A DNA stretch of 64,000 bases, taken from the NCBI GenBank assembly GCA_035281745.1, contig DATEDI010000026.1, positions 1 through 64,000 of the forward strand, written 5' to 3'. The position numbers and the translations under genes are program-made. Below are positions 1-8,787 of the stretch, piece by piece; the stretch's first letter is position 1; the number at the start of each line of letters is the position of its first letter. The notes under the pieces are model-generated. The model saw only the letters and a list, made by a program, of their open reading frames with translations, ran no database searches and was not told the DNA's origin. The DNA is from 66-474 sp035281745 (lineage in GTDB: Bacteria; Pseudomonadota; Gammaproteobacteria; Xanthomonadales; Rhodanobacteraceae).

Positions 1-1
1 C

Positions 2-826
2 GACATCCTGCAAAAGCTGGTGAGCGAGGACCCGTGCCTGCGGCTGGAACACGTGGCCGCCACCAACGAGAGCGTCGTGTACGGCCTGGGCGAGCTGCAC
101 CTGCGCACCTTGCTCGAACGCCTCAACGAAGTCCATCGCTGCGAAGTCGCGACGCGGCCGCCGCGCATCGCCTATCGCGAGACCATCACTGCACCGGCCG
201 AAGGCCACCATCGCCACAAGAAGCAGACCGGCGGCGCGGGCCAGTTCGGCGAGGTATTCCTGCGCATCGAACCGCTGCCGCGCGGCGCGGGCTTCGAGTT
301 CAGCGACGAGAGCAAGGGCGGCGTGATCCCGAACCAGTTCATCCCCGCGATCGAAAAGGGCGTGCGCAAGGTGCTCGATCACGGCGCGATCGCGGGCTAC
401 CCGATGCAGGACGTGCGCGTGGTCGTGTACGACGGCAAGTATCATCCGGTCGATTCCAAGGAAGTCGCGTTCGTGTCGGCGGGCAGAAAGGCCTTCCTCG
501 ACGCGATTGAAAAAGCCAGACCCATCGTGCTGGAACCGATCGTCAATCTGGACGTGAACGTGCCCGAGCAATACATGGGCGACGTCACAGGCGCGCTCGC
601 CTCCAAGCGCGCGCGCATCAACGGTACCGACGCACTGCGCGGCGGCGTGCTGGTGATCAGGGCGCAGGCACCGCTGGCCGAAGTGGTGGATTACCAGACC
701 GAGCTTCGTTCACTGACCGGCGGCGAAGGCCGTTTCGCGATGGAACTGTCGCACTACGATGCGGTGCCGTCGCAAATACAAAAGCAACTCACCGAGGCGT
801 ACAGACCCAAGCCCGAAGAAGATTGA
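2..826 (+). CDS. Elongation factor G-like GTPase, C-terminal part
   Basis: The gene begins before the window; 274 codons are visible. The segment covers the part of EF-G after the G domain: the stretch YRETI followed by KKQTGGAGQFGEV is the start of domain IV, which in EF-G reaches the decoding site, and the rest (about residues 170-260) matches the domain V fold that contacts the ribosome stalk base. EF-G proteins promote translocation on the ribosome in the cytoplasm. The sequence departs from canonical FusA in domain IV (GGAGQFG instead of the usual GGRGQYG pattern), so it is more likely a second EF-G-like paralogue than the main fusA. No ribosomal protein operon follows, which fits a paralogue. 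The GTPase motifs lie outside the window and cannot be checked. Confidence 0.85.
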   Translation, partial: DILQKLVSEDPCLRLEHVAATNESVVYGLGELHLRTLLERLNEVHRCEVATRPPRIAYRETITAPAEGHHRHKKQTGGAGQFGEVFLRIEPLPRGAGFEFSDESKGGVIPNQFIPAIEKGVRKVLDHGAIAGYPMQDVRVVVYDGKYHPVDSKEVAFVSAGRKAFLDAIEKARPIVLEPIVNLDVNVPEQYMGDVTGALASKRARINGTDALRGGVLVIRAQAPLAEVVDYQTELRSLTGGEGRFAMELSHYDAVPSQIQKQLTEAYRPKPEED

Positions 827-868
827 GTCCGCGTTGTCCCGCAGCACAAACCTGGGAGGAGAGCCGTC

Positions 869-1426
869 ATGACACTCGCTTCGCTGTGGTTGCCCATCAT
901 TGTTTCCGCCGTGTTCGTGTTCATCGCGAGCGCGCTGATCAACATGCTGCTGAAGTTCTGGCACGCACCCGACTACCGCAAGTTTCCGAACGAGGACGAG
1001 GTGCGCGCCGCGATTCGCGCCGGCAATCCGGCGCCGGGACAGTACTCGGTCCCATGGTGCGACCAGGAGGCGATGAAGGATCCCGCGATGCAGGAGAAAT
1101 TCGTCCAGGGACCGGTCGGCATGGTGAACCTGCGCCGCGCCGGGCCGGTGAACATGGGCGTGTACCTGGCGCAGTGGCTGCTGTTCTGCGTCCTGGTTTC
1201 GGTGCTGTGCGCATTGATCGCGCTGGTGCTGCCGGCCGCAGCCGATCCGCATCGGGTCTTCCACACCACCGCGCTGGCCGCCCTGCTGGGCTACGCGCTC
1301 GGACTCGTCCAGAATGCCATCTGGTTTGCGTGGCCATGGAAGAACGCGTTCAAGTACATGGCCGACGGCCTCGTGTATGCGATCATCACCGGCCTCACCT
1401 TCCTGTGGTTGTGGCCGGCGGCCTGA
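869..1426 (+). CDS. Small integral membrane protein of unknown function
   Basis: This 185-residue protein has four likely membrane helices: about residues 5-28, 98-121, 132-151 and 165-183. Between helices 1 and 2 is a soluble stretch of about 70 residues rich in charged residues, with the motif QYSVPWCDQEAMKDP. The start is well supported by the ribosome binding site GGGAGGA eight bases before the ATG. It lies 42 bp after the EF-G-like gene on the same strand and may be cotranscribed with it. I do not recognise a family with a known function. The coding quality (strong third-position GC) and the clear helix pattern argue for a real gene. Confidence 0.75.
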   Translation: MTLASLWLPIIVSAVFVFIASALINMLLKFWHAPDYRKFPNEDEVRAAIRAGNPAPGQYSVPWCDQEAMKDPAMQEKFVQGPVGMVNLRRAGPVNMGVYLAQWLLFCVLVSVLCALIALVLPAAADPHRVFHTTALAALLGYALGLVQNAIWFAWPWKNAFKYMADGLVYAIITGLTFLWLWPAA

Positions 1427-1453
1427 CGAAGCCGGTCACGCAGCGCCGATTGA

Positions 1454-2434
1454 TCATTGCGCACGTTCGCGGAAGCGATCGGTCGCGCTGACAAGTTCGC
1501 GCACGTTGCCGGGTTCGAACGCCGAGTGGCCGGCGTCGGGCACGATGCGCAGGTCCGCCTGCGGCCAGGCGCGATGCAAATCCCACGCGCTCCGCGCCGG
1601 GCACACCACGTCGTAGCGGCCCTGCACGATCACGGCCGGAATGCCATGCAGGCGGTGCGCGTTGCGCAGCAGTTGGTCGTCCTGTTCGAAGAAGCCGCGA
1701 TTCACGAAGTAGTGGTTCTCGATGCCCGCGAACGCCAGCGCGAACTCGTCGCCCGCGCTGGCGGTGATGTAGCCTTCATTCTGCAGCAGGAAACTGGTCG
1801 AGGCCTCCCACACCGACCACGCGCGTGCGGCCGCGATCCTCACCGCAGGATCATCCGACGTGAGCCGGCGGTGGTAAGCCGCGATCAGGTCACCGTGTTC
1901 GGAGGCCGGAATCGCGGCAAGGTATTTCTCCCACGCGTCCGGATACAGCATGTCGCAGCCTTTCTGGTAGAACCATGCCAGTTCCGCGCGCCGCAACATG
2001 AAGATGCCGCGCAGCACCAGTTCCGTGACGCGCTCGGGATGCGTTTCGGCGTAGGTCAGCGCGAGCGTCGAACCCCAGGACCCGCCGAATACCTGCCAGC
2101 GCTCGATGCGCAGATGCTCGCGCAAGCGCTCGATGTCCGCGACCAAATCCCAGGTGGTATTTTCGCGTAATTCGGCGTGCGGCGTCGAACGTCCGCAACC
2201 GCGCTGGTCGAACAACACGATGCGATAGACCTTGGGATCGAAAAACCGCCGGCACTTGCCGTTGCAGCCCGCGCCGGGGCCGCCGTGCAGGAACACCACC
2301 GGCTTGCCGTGCGGATTGCCGCTCTGCTCGTAGTAGAGCGTGTGGAGCGGCGAAACCTGCAACATTCCGCTGTCGAAGGGTTCGAGTTCCGGATAAAGAC
2401 TCCGGCGCTGATCAAGCATATCCATTCGCGGCAT
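1454..2434 (-). CDS. pip: Proline iminopeptidase
   Basis: This alpha/beta hydrolase (326 residues) removes N-terminal proline from peptides in the cytoplasm. The oxyanion-hole motif HGGPGAG is at residues 50-56. The nucleophile elbow GGSWGS places the catalytic Ser at 119, with Asp 275 in GRYDVVCP and His 303 in AGHSAFE completing the triad. The length is slightly above the usual 313-317 residues because of an N-terminal extension; the Met codons at residues 4 and 6 are equally possible starts and none has a strong ribosome binding site. The gene is convergent with the membrane protein (28 bp apart) and divergent from serA across a 67-bp gap. Confidence 0.93.
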   Translation of the reverse strand: MPRMDMLDQRRSLYPELEPFDSGMLQVSPLHTLYYEQSGNPHGKPVVFLHGGPGAGCNGKCRRFFDPKVYRIVLFDQRGCGRSTPHAELRENTTWDLVADIERLREHLRIERWQVFGGSWGSTLALTYAETHPERVTELVLRGIFMLRRAELAWFYQKGCDMLYPDAWEKYLAAIPASEHGDLIAAYHRRLTSDDPAVRIAAARAWSVWEASTSFLLQNEGYITASAGDEFALAFAGIENHYFVNRGFFEQDDQLLRNAHRLHGIPAVIVQGRYDVVCPARSAWDLHRAWPQADLRIVPDAGHSAFEPGNVRELVSATDRFRERAQ

Positions 2435-2501
2435 TTCATCTGCAATCGCAATCCCGCTAGCCTAACATCCCCACCACCCGAACACGACGGCGCGCGCCAC
2501 G

Positions 2502-3734
2502 ATGAAGACCTCGTTCCCCAAGAAGGACATCAAGATTCTGCTGCTGGAAGGAATCCATCAAAGTGCCATCGAGGTTTTCCGCGCGGCCGGCTATTCGCTG
2601 ATCGAGCATCACGACAAGGCGCTATCGCGCGCGGACCTGTTCGACGCGATCTCGGACGCGCACATCATTGGCCTGCGTTCGCGCACGCAACTGGATGCTG
2701 AAGCGATTTCCCACGCGCGCCGCCTGCTTGCCGTCGGTTGCTTCTGCATCGGCACCAACCAGGTCGACTTGCATCAGGCGCGCGAGCGCGGCGCGCCGGT
2801 GTTCAACGCGCCCTATTCCAACACCCGCAGCGTTGCCGAACTGGTGATCGCCGAAGCGATCCTGTTGATGCGGCGCGTGCCGGAACGCAACGCCGAATGC
2901 CACCGCGGCGGTTGGGCCAAATCCGCCGAGGGCAGCTTCGAGGTCCGCGGCAAGACGTTCGGCATCGTCGGCTACGGCCATATCGGCACGCAGGTGGGCG
3001 TGTTGGCCGAATCGCTCGGCATGCACGTGCTGTTTCACGACATCGAGGCCAAGCTGGCGCTGGGCAACGCCGCCCCCGCGCAAAGCCTGGATGACCTGCT
3101 GGCGCGCTCGGACATCGCGACGCTGCACGTGCCGCAGACGCCCGCCACCGCCGGCATGATCGGAGTGGAAGAAATCGCGCGCATGCGCCGCGGCGCCATG
3201 CTGATCAACGCCTCGCGCGGCAACGTGGTGGACATCGAGGCGCTGGCTGCGGCGCTGCGCGATGGGCGCCTCGCCGGCGCGGCGGTGGACGTGTTTCCGA
3301 AGGAGCCGAAAAGCAAGGACGAGGAATTCGCATCGCCCCTGCGCGAGTTCGACAACGTGCTGCTGACCCCGCACGTCGGCGGCAGCACCCAGGAAGCGCA
3401 GCTCAATATCGGCACGGAGGTCGCATCCAAACTGGTGCGCTACAGCGACAACGGTTCAACGCTGTCCGCGGTGAACTTTCCCGAAGTCAGCCTGCCCGAA
3501 CACGCCGGCAGCCGGCGGTTGCTGCACATCCACCACAACGTGCCGGGCATGCTGTCGCGCATCAACGAAGTATTCTCGCAAGGGGGCATCAACATCAACG
3601 GCCAGCACCTGCAGACCGATGGCGAGATCGGCTACGTCGTGATCGACGTGTCAGCATCCGAAGAACAGTCGGAGGGGTTGCGCGAACAGCTCGCGGAAAT
3701 TCCGGGAACCGTGCGCACGCGATTGTTGTATTGA
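2502..3734 (+). CDS. serA: D-3-phosphoglycerate dehydrogenase
   Basis: SerA oxidises 3-phosphoglycerate to 3-phosphohydroxypyruvate, the first step of serine synthesis, with NAD. At 410 residues it has the E. coli-type length. The NAD-binding motif GYGHIG is at 157-162, followed by Asp 180, which selects NAD over NADP. The catalytic set is Arg 239 (NASRG), Glu 268 and His 291 (TPHVGGS). A C-terminal ACT domain (about 338-410, HHNVPGMLSRINEVF) is the site where serine inhibits the enzyme in the E. coli family. The enzyme family can also reduce 2-oxoglutarate to D-2-hydroxyglutarate; a candidate recycling dehydrogenase lies at 15.2-16.6 kb. No clear ribosome binding site precedes the ATG. Confidence 0.96.
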   Translation: MKTSFPKKDIKILLLEGIHQSAIEVFRAAGYSLIEHHDKALSRADLFDAISDAHIIGLRSRTQLDAEAISHARRLLAVGCFCIGTNQVDLHQARERGAPVFNAPYSNTRSVAELVIAEAILLMRRVPERNAECHRGGWAKSAEGSFEVRGKTFGIVGYGHIGTQVGVLAESLGMHVLFHDIEAKLALGNAAPAQSLDDLLARSDIATLHVPQTPATAGMIGVEEIARMRRGAMLINASRGNVVDIEALAAALRDGRLAGAAVDVFPKEPKSKDEEFASPLREFDNVLLTPHVGGSTQEAQLNIGTEVASKLVRYSDNGSTLSAVNFPEVSLPEHAGSRRLLHIHHNVPGMLSRINEVFSQGGININGQHLQTDGEIGYVVIDVSASEEQSEGLREQLAEIPGTVRTRLLY

Positions 3735-4214
3735 CCCGGACCTCAGTTTGGCTGGCGCATGCAAGTCCAAGCATGCGAAACCATGTTGGGCTTCACTGCG
3801 TCCAGCGCACCTACGCGCTGCGTCGGAATGACGAGCAGCCTTTGCAGGTCGGGCTGACCCGGCTTCATCGGGAAAGCCCAACAAGCGCGGTAGGGCGGGA
3901 GCAGCGCAGCGGATCCCGCCGAATGACGACCCGGAAGGCGGGTTGCCACCCGCCCTACCAAGACCGTCATGGATGGCCGTTCTGGTCTTGCTGATCGCGA
4001 GAAACCAGAAACTCGCCCCTTGCGGCTGGCCAGCGATCATGGATGATCGCAAGAACTTGGTCGGGGCGGCGGGATGACTCGCGCCTTCCCGGCGCTCGCC
4101 CTTCGGGCCATCGCGCGCTGAAGCGCGCGATGTTCGCTCCGCCATCCATGGCTCCGCAGTCGAACGGCGCCTTCTTGCGAAGGCGCCAGTTCTCATCCTC
4201 ACCAAGATCAATGA
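3735..4214. repeat. Repeat-rich gap between serA and tRNA-Pro
   Basis: I see no gene in this 480-bp stretch. It is a mosaic of repeat modules: a GTTGGGCT-type repeat (3785-3808 and 3841-3882, the latter an inverted near-copy of 59227-59268, 40 of 42 identical), an inverted repeat GGTAGGGCGGG / CCCGCCCTACC at 3889-3899 and 3949-3959, a partial copy of the two-hairpin element (3958-4050), and a CGCGCC...GGCGCTCGCCCTTCGGGC module (4077-4111) also seen near 12.4 and 21.0 kb. Confidence 0.75.
3958..4050 (+). repeat. Two-hairpin intergenic element, copy 1 (partial)
   Basis: The left end of the element is missing, but the stretch ATGGATGGCCGTTCTG and the terminal hairpin GCGATCATGGATGATCGC (4033-4050, 7-bp stem, 4-base loop) match the other copies. 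No gene ends directly next to this copy, unlike four of the other five. Confidence 0.65.
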
Positions 4215-4237
4215 CAAAAACGGGCCACAAGGGCCCG
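4215..4237 (-). terminator. Intrinsic terminator of tRNA-Pro
   Basis: On the minus strand, 11 bases after the tRNA CCA end, CGGGCC and GGCCCG pair around a 5-base loop and are followed by five T residues. This is the classical terminator form and fits a monocistronic tRNA. Confidence 0.85.
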
Positions 4238-4248
4238 ATTTTTGCCAT

Positions 4249-4325
4249 TGGTCGGGGCGGCGGGATTCGAACCCACGACCCCCTGCCCCCCAGGCAGATG
4301 CGCTACCAGGCTGCGCTACGCCCCG
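4249..4325 (-). tRNA. tRNA-Pro (anticodon GGG)
   Basis: The 77-nt gene folds into a full cloverleaf: acceptor CGGGGCG / CGCCCCG with discriminator A and an encoded CCA, D arm GCGC/GCGC, anticodon stem TCTGC/GCAGG with loop CTGGGGG giving anticodon GGG, and T arm GTGGG-TTCGAAT-CCCGC. It reads CCC and CCU proline codons. It sits alone with its own terminator. Confidence 0.96.
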
Positions 4326-4377
4326 ACCGAATGCGCATGATAACGGAACACGGAGTCCAACCGCACGAACCGCCATC

Positions 4378-4537
4378 GAAGCGGCTGTTGTGAAAAGTCA
4401 GGGCGAGGACGGGCGCTTACGCGATGCCGGTGGCATCGCGTGCCCGGCCAAGGATGGCCGGGCCGGCGCCCGACGCCATGGATGGCTGCTTACCGAACCG
4501 CTTGGCACCACAGCACCAGCGATGCAGCGATGATCGC
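4378..4537 (+). repeat. Two-hairpin intergenic element, copy 2
   Basis: It starts with GAAGCGGCTGTTGTGAAAAG and ends with a slightly altered terminal hairpin (GCGATGCAGCGATGATCGC, 4519-4537). The right end lies one base beyond the stop codon of the minus-strand MerR-type gene at 4539. The interior is longer than in other copies (about 160 bp in all) and carries extra short palindromes such as GCGATGCCGGTGGCATCGC. Confidence 0.7.
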
Positions 4538-4538
4538 A

Positions 4539-4913
4539 TCAAGGATTCTTGCGCAGCGGATCGCGCAACAATTGCAGCAACTGCTCCAGCTCCAGCCGCA
4601 TCTGCCGCACGATCTGGTGCGAGATGGATGCTTCCATCCGGCCCTGCTGGCCTTCCAGCCGCGCACGGGCGCCGGTGATGGTGAAACCCTGGTCGTACAG
4701 CAGCGCGCGGATCTGCCGGATCATCAGCACGTCGTGGCGCTGGTAGTAACGGCGATTGCCGCGCCGCTTCACCGGGTTCAACGCAGGAAACTCCTGCTCC
4801 CAGTAACGCAGCACGTGCGGCTTCACCGCGCACAATTCGCTGACCTCGCCAATCGTGAAATACCGCTTGGCGGGAATCGCGGGAAGTTCGTTATTGTTGC
4901 CCTGATCCAGCAT
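4539..4913 (-). CDS. MerR-type DNA-binding regulator next to ihfA
   Basis: The protein has 124 residues. Residues 17-85 form a winged helix-turn-helix of the MerR type (FTIGEVSELCAVKPHVLRYW, then RRGNRRYYQRHD), followed by a short leucine-rich C-terminal helix (about 100-118) that probably dimerises. There are no metal-binding cysteines, so the effector is unknown. A MerR-type gene of this size follows ihfA in many gammaproteobacteria, which supports the call; its target genes are not established. The start overlaps the last 23 bp of ihfA, so the two are probably translationally coupled. The 3' end abuts a two-hairpin repeat. Confidence 0.88.
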   Translation of the reverse strand: MLDQGNNNELPAIPAKRYFTIGEVSELCAVKPHVLRYWEQEFPALNPVKRRGNRRYYQRHDVLMIRQIRALLYDQGFTITGARARLEGQQGRMEASISHQIVRQMRLELEQLLQLLRDPLRKNP

Positions 4914-5193
4914 GGTTCTCGACTCTCAGTTTCAGCTTCTGTCCGGGGCGAAACGTCACGACACGACGTGCGGAGATCGGAATCTCCTCGCCGGTCTTGG
5001 GATTGCGTCCGGGCCGCTGATTCTTGTTGCGCAGGTCGAAGTTGCCAAACCCCGACAACTTCACCGGCTCCCCCCGCTCGAGCGCCTCGCGCAACACCTC
5101 GAAAAAGGCATCCACGCATTCCCTGGCTTCACGCTTGTTGAGGCCCACGTCGAGAAACAGGCGCTCGGCCATCTCTGCCTTGGTCAGCGTCAT
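4891..5193 (-). CDS. ihfA: Integration host factor alpha subunit
   Basis: IhfA pairs with IhfB to bind and sharply bend DNA at specific sites, acting in transcription, replication and recombination. The 100-residue protein matches the E. coli subunit along its length (LTKAEMAERLF at the start, GFGNFDLRNKNQRPGRNPKTG with the DNA-intercalating Pro in the arm, RRVVTFRPGQKLK). I chose the ATG at 5193 because GAGAGG lies six bases upstream and the product then begins as in E. coli. The ATG two codons earlier (5199) overlaps the pheT stop as ATGA and is a possible alternative. The gene is the second last of the thrS-to-merR cluster. Confidence 0.96.
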   Translation of the reverse strand: MTLTKAEMAERLFLDVGLNKREARECVDAFFEVLREALERGEPVKLSGFGNFDLRNKNQRPGRNPKTGEEIPISARRVVTFRPGQKLKLRVENHAGSGQQ

Positions 5194-5195
5194 GT

Positions 5196-7580
5196 TCATC
5201 CTCTCAGCCTCGCCCCAAATTCGCTTTCCAGCAGTCTGACCGCATCGGCCACACTCTGGTCGGCGTCCTCGTCCGTAAGCGTGCGCGAATCGTCTTGCAA
5301 AATCAAGCCTATAGCAAGACTCTTTCGACCCGCGCTCAACCCCGGACCTCGAAAACAGTCGAACAGTACCACTTCGTTCAAGATTGTTGGCAAGCCTGAA
5401 CGAAGCGCAGCCGCGACCCGCGCCCACTCGACCGCCTCGTCCATTTCGACCGCGATGTCGCGACGGATCGAGGGAAAGTGCGGCAGCGCCCGCGCCACCG
5501 GGATCGAGCGCCGGCGCAATGCCTGCAGTTCGATTTCGAACACGTGGGTTTCCGGGAGGTCCAGTTGCCGCTGCAGGGCCGGATGCAGGGCGCCGATGGC
5601 GCCTACCGCGACGCCATCAAGCAGCACCCGTGCGCCGCGGCCGGGATGCAGCCAAGACGGCAGGTCGGTGGCATCAAACGACCATGCTTCCGATGCGCCG
5701 GACAGCGCGATCAGCGCTTCGAGATCGCCCTTGATGTCGTGGAAATCCAGCGGACGCTTCGGTGCGCCCCATTGCTCGGCACGCGCGCTGCCGCACGCAA
5801 CCGCGGCCAGCATTGGGGTTTCATCCGGCGCTTCGCCACCCCTGCCGCGCTTCGCGAATACCACGCCCGACTCGAACAGGCGCACCCGCACCTGCTGGCG
5901 ATTGCGGTTGCGTTCGAGCGCTTCGGCCAGGCCCGGCAACAACGACGGGCGCATCACCGCCAAGTCCGACGACAATGGATTGGCCAACGGAACCGCGTTC
6001 GCGTCGAGTTGCCACGTTTGCAGCAGCTTCGGATCGACGAAGGCGTAATAGATCGCCTCGCGGTAATCGCGCGCGGCAAGACCCGCCGCCAACGCGGAAA
6101 CAGGCAGGACGGATTCGTCGTCGCGTGGCGCTGGCGGCGTGCCGGCGGGCAGGCGCGCGGGAATCGCGCCGTAGCCATGGATGCGGGCGACTTCTTCGAT
6201 CAAATCCTCTTCGCGTTCGATATCGAAGCGCCGCGAAGGCGGCGTGACGCGCCAACCCTCGTCCCGCGTTTCAACCGTCATGCCCAAGGCGGTGAGGATC
6301 CGCTCGACTTCGGCGGGGTCAATGGCAATGCCGAGCACGCGCGCGATCCGCGCGCGGCGCAGCGTGACCGTGGCCGGTGGCTTGATGTATTTCGGCGTCA
6401 CCGCCTCGATGACCTCGCCGGGCTGGCCGCCCGCAATCTCGATCAGCAGGGCCGTCGCGCGTTCCATTGCCGCGCGCGGCAGCTCCGGATCGACGCCGCG
6501 TTCGAAACGGTGGGCGGCGTCGGTGGTCAGGCCGAGCTTGCGCGCACGGCCCATGATCGCGGCGGGACTGAAATGCGCGGCTTCGAGGAAGACGTCGCGG
6601 GTGGCATCGGTGACGCGCGAATCGAAACCGCCCATCACGCCGGCCACGGCCAGCGGCTTTGCGTTGTCGGCGATCAGCAGGAACGACGGATCGAGCGTGG
6701 CCTCGCTGCCATCCAGCAACGTCAGGGTTTCACCCTTGCCTGCACGCCGCACGCCGATGCCGCCGACGAGCTTCGCTTCATCGAACGCGTGCATTGGCTG
6801 CCCGGTTTCCAGCATCACGTAATTGGTGACGTCCACGACCGCATTGATCGGCTTGACCCCGCCCGCACGCAGGCGCTGCGCCATCCAGAGCGGCGTTCGC
6901 GCATTCATGTCGATGCCGCGCACCGCGCGCCCGAGATAACGCGGGCAATCGGCGCCTGCTTCGAGGCAGATTTCGCGCGGGGCCAGGACGATGGATTGCA
7001 CGGGCGATACCGAGAACGCCTTCGCGCGCGCGCCGAACTCCGCGGCCACTTCATCGGCCAACCCCAACATCCCGAGGCAGTCGCCGCGGTTGGGCGTCAA
7101 CTCGACTTCGATCGTCGTGTCCGGCAAGCGGAGGTATTGGGCCAGCGGCTTGCCGATCGGCGCATCATCCGGCAATTCCATCAAGCCCGACGCGTCGACA
7201 TCGATGCCGAGTTCCTTCGCCGAACACAACATGCCCTGCGACTCGACGCCCCGCAGCTTCGCGGTCTTGATCGTGACGCCGTTCGGCAACCTCGCGCCGA
7301 CGGTCGCCAGCGGGGCGACCAGACCTTCGCGCGCATTGGGTGCGCCGCACACGATCTGTACCTCGCCCGTGCCCGTGTCGACGCGGCACACGCGCAACTT
7401 GTCGGCATCGGGATGCGGGGCGCAGCCGACGATGCGGGCGACCACCACGTCGTCCAGCGAATCGCCAATCGGCGCGACCTCGGCCACCTCCAGCCCGCTC
7501 ATGGTCAGCCGCCGCACAAGCGTGGCGCTGTCGGCGCGAATGTCGACCAATGAACGCAACCAGTTTTCGGAAAATTTCAT
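5196..7580 (-). CDS. pheT: Phenylalanyl-tRNA synthetase beta subunit
   Basis: PheT (794 residues) forms the alpha2-beta2 enzyme with PheS and charges tRNA-Phe. It begins MKFSENWLRSLV, the conserved start; the frame stays open eight codons further but those are not conserved. An EMAP-type tRNA-binding domain lies at about 40-150, the B3/B4 editing region at about 200-390, B5 at about 395-475, and the anticodon-binding FDX-ACB fold at the end (about 700-794). The stop codon overlaps the alternative ihfA ATG. The 191-bp gap to pheS contains a GTCATTCC-type repeat, which is unusual for a pair that is normally separated by only a few bases. Confidence 0.96.
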   Translation of the reverse strand: MKFSENWLRSLVDIRADSATLVRRLTMSGLEVAEVAPIGDSLDDVVVARIVGCAPHPDADKLRVCRVDTGTGEVQIVCGAPNAREGLVAPLATVGARLPNGVTIKTAKLRGVESQGMLCSAKELGIDVDASGLMELPDDAPIGKPLAQYLRLPDTTIEVELTPNRGDCLGMLGLADEVAAEFGARAKAFSVSPVQSIVLAPREICLEAGADCPRYLGRAVRGIDMNARTPLWMAQRLRAGGVKPINAVVDVTNYVMLETGQPMHAFDEAKLVGGIGVRRAGKGETLTLLDGSEATLDPSFLLIADNAKPLAVAGVMGGFDSRVTDATRDVFLEAAHFSPAAIMGRARKLGLTTDAAHRFERGVDPELPRAAMERATALLIEIAGGQPGEVIEAVTPKYIKPPATVTLRRARIARVLGIAIDPAEVERILTALGMTVETRDEGWRVTPPSRRFDIEREEDLIEEVARIHGYGAIPARLPAGTPPAPRDDESVLPVSALAAGLAARDYREAIYYAFVDPKLLQTWQLDANAVPLANPLSSDLAVMRPSLLPGLAEALERNRNRQQVRVRLFESGVVFAKRGRGGEAPDETPMLAAVACGSARAEQWGAPKRPLDFHDIKGDLEALIALSGASEAWSFDATDLPSWLHPGRGARVLLDGVAVGAIGALHPALQRQLDLPETHVFEIELQALRRRSIPVARALPHFPSIRRDIAVEMDEAVEWARVAAALRSGLPTILNEVVLFDCFRGPGLSAGRKSLAIGLILQDDSRTLTDEDADQSVADAVRLLESEFGARLRG

Positions 7581-7618
7581 GGCGAAACCACAATCCAGTC
7601 GCACGGGATCATTTCAAT

Positions 7619-7750
7619 CGTCATTCCGGGGCCATCCGCAGTTTCATCGCGGATGGAACTCGGAACCCAGCGACTTTGGCCGCGGCAACGAAGGCATTGG
7701 GTTCCGGGTTCACTTTCCCGATCAATCCGGGAAAGTGCCTCGGAATGACG
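7619..7750. repeat. GTCATTCC/GGAATGAC intergenic element within pheS-pheT
   Basis: The 132-bp element has perfect 10-bp terminal inverted repeats (CGTCATTCCG and CGGAATGACG) and inner inverted segments (GGAACCCAGCGACTTT-like and GGGTTCCGGGTTC). It lies in the pheS-pheT gap, 21 bp after the pheS stop and 38 bp before the pheT start. Related copies are at 12.3, 20.9 and 31.2 kb. Confidence 0.75.
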
Positions 7751-7771
7751 CGCAATATTTTTCTAGCCTGG

Positions 7772-8767
7772 TCATGCAAACTGTCGCAAAAACCGCACGT
7801 CATTCTCGAAGAACGCGCGCAGGTCGGTGACGCCATAGCGCAGCATCGCGAGGCGTTCCACGCCCATCCCGAATGCGAAGCCGGTGTATCGCTCAGGGTC
7901 GATGCCGCAATGTTTCAGCACGTTGGGGTGCACCATGCCGCAGCCGAGCACCTCCAGCCAACGAACGCCACCGTCGTCGCGCTGCCAGCGGATGTCCACC
8001 TCCGCCGACGGTTCGGTGAACGGAAAATAGCTCGGCCGGAAACGCATCTCCAGCGCCTGCCCGAAGAATGCGGCAACGAAGGCTTCGAGCGTCCCCTTCA
8101 AGTCCGCGAAGGTGGCCGATTCATCCACCAGCAAACCTTCCACCTGGTGGAACATCGGCGAATGGGTCTGGTCGGAATCGCTGCGATAAACCTTGCCCGG
8201 CGCGATGATCCGGATCGGCGGCTGCTTGCCTTTCATCGCGCGGATCTGCACCGGCGAGGTGTGGGTGCGCAGCAAGCGTCCGTCGCCGAAGTAGAAGGTG
8301 TCGTGCATCGCACGCGCCGGATGGTGTGCGGGAAAATTCAGCGCCTCGAAGTTGTGCCAGTCGTCCTCGATCTCGGGGCCTTCGGCGACCGAATAACCGA
8401 GCTGCGCGAAGATCGCCTCGATGCGCTCACGCGTGCGGGTGAGCGGATGGATCGTGCCGCGCTCGCCGTCGCGTCCGGGCTGGGTGATGTCGATGCGCTC
8501 GGACGACAGGCGGTGTTCGAGCGCAGTCCGCTCCAGCGCTTCCTTGCGCGCAGCAATCGCGACGACAAGTTGTTCCTTCGCCGCGTTGACTTCGGCACCG
8601 CGCGCCTTGCGCTCATCGGGCGACAGCTTGCCGAGCGCCTTCAATTCCGCGGTGATCGTGCCGCTCTTGCCCAGCAACGCGACCCGCTGCGCTTCCAGCG
8701 CCTCCAGCGTCGCGGCTGCGGCGATCGCGCCCAGCGCTTCATCGGTGCGTTGCCCCAACGTGTCCAT
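7772..8767 (-). CDS. pheS: Phenylalanyl-tRNA synthetase alpha subunit
   Basis: PheS carries the class II aminoacylation centre that activates phenylalanine. The 331-residue protein has the N-terminal coiled-coil (about 1-85) that contacts the tRNA, then the catalytic core with motif 2 (KVYRSDSDQTHSPMFHQVEG) and motif 3 (GFAFGMGVERLAMLRYG). I start it at the ATG at 8767, with GGGG nine bases upstream; an in-frame ATG five codons earlier has no ribosome binding site and sits in the T-rich end of a terminator-like hairpin. The gene follows rplT after 240 bp. Confidence 0.95.
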   Translation of the reverse strand: MDTLGQRTDEALGAIAAAATLEALEAQRVALLGKSGTITAELKALGKLSPDERKARGAEVNAAKEQLVVAIAARKEALERTALEHRLSSERIDITQPGRDGERGTIHPLTRTRERIEAIFAQLGYSVAEGPEIEDDWHNFEALNFPAHHPARAMHDTFYFGDGRLLRTHTSPVQIRAMKGKQPPIRIIAPGKVYRSDSDQTHSPMFHQVEGLLVDESATFADLKGTLEAFVAAFFGQALEMRFRPSYFPFTEPSAEVDIRWQRDDGGVRWLEVLGCGMVHPNVLKHCGIDPERYTGFAFGMGVERLAMLRYGVTDLRAFFENDVRFLRQFA

Positions 8768-8787
8768 CGCAACCCCATGCACAAAAG

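Noticed and set aside
5478..7553. A 691-codon open frame on the plus strand opposite pheT
   Set aside because: It is a GC-rich antisense shadow: its Arg/His/Gln-rich composition fits no fold and pheT is certain on the other strand.
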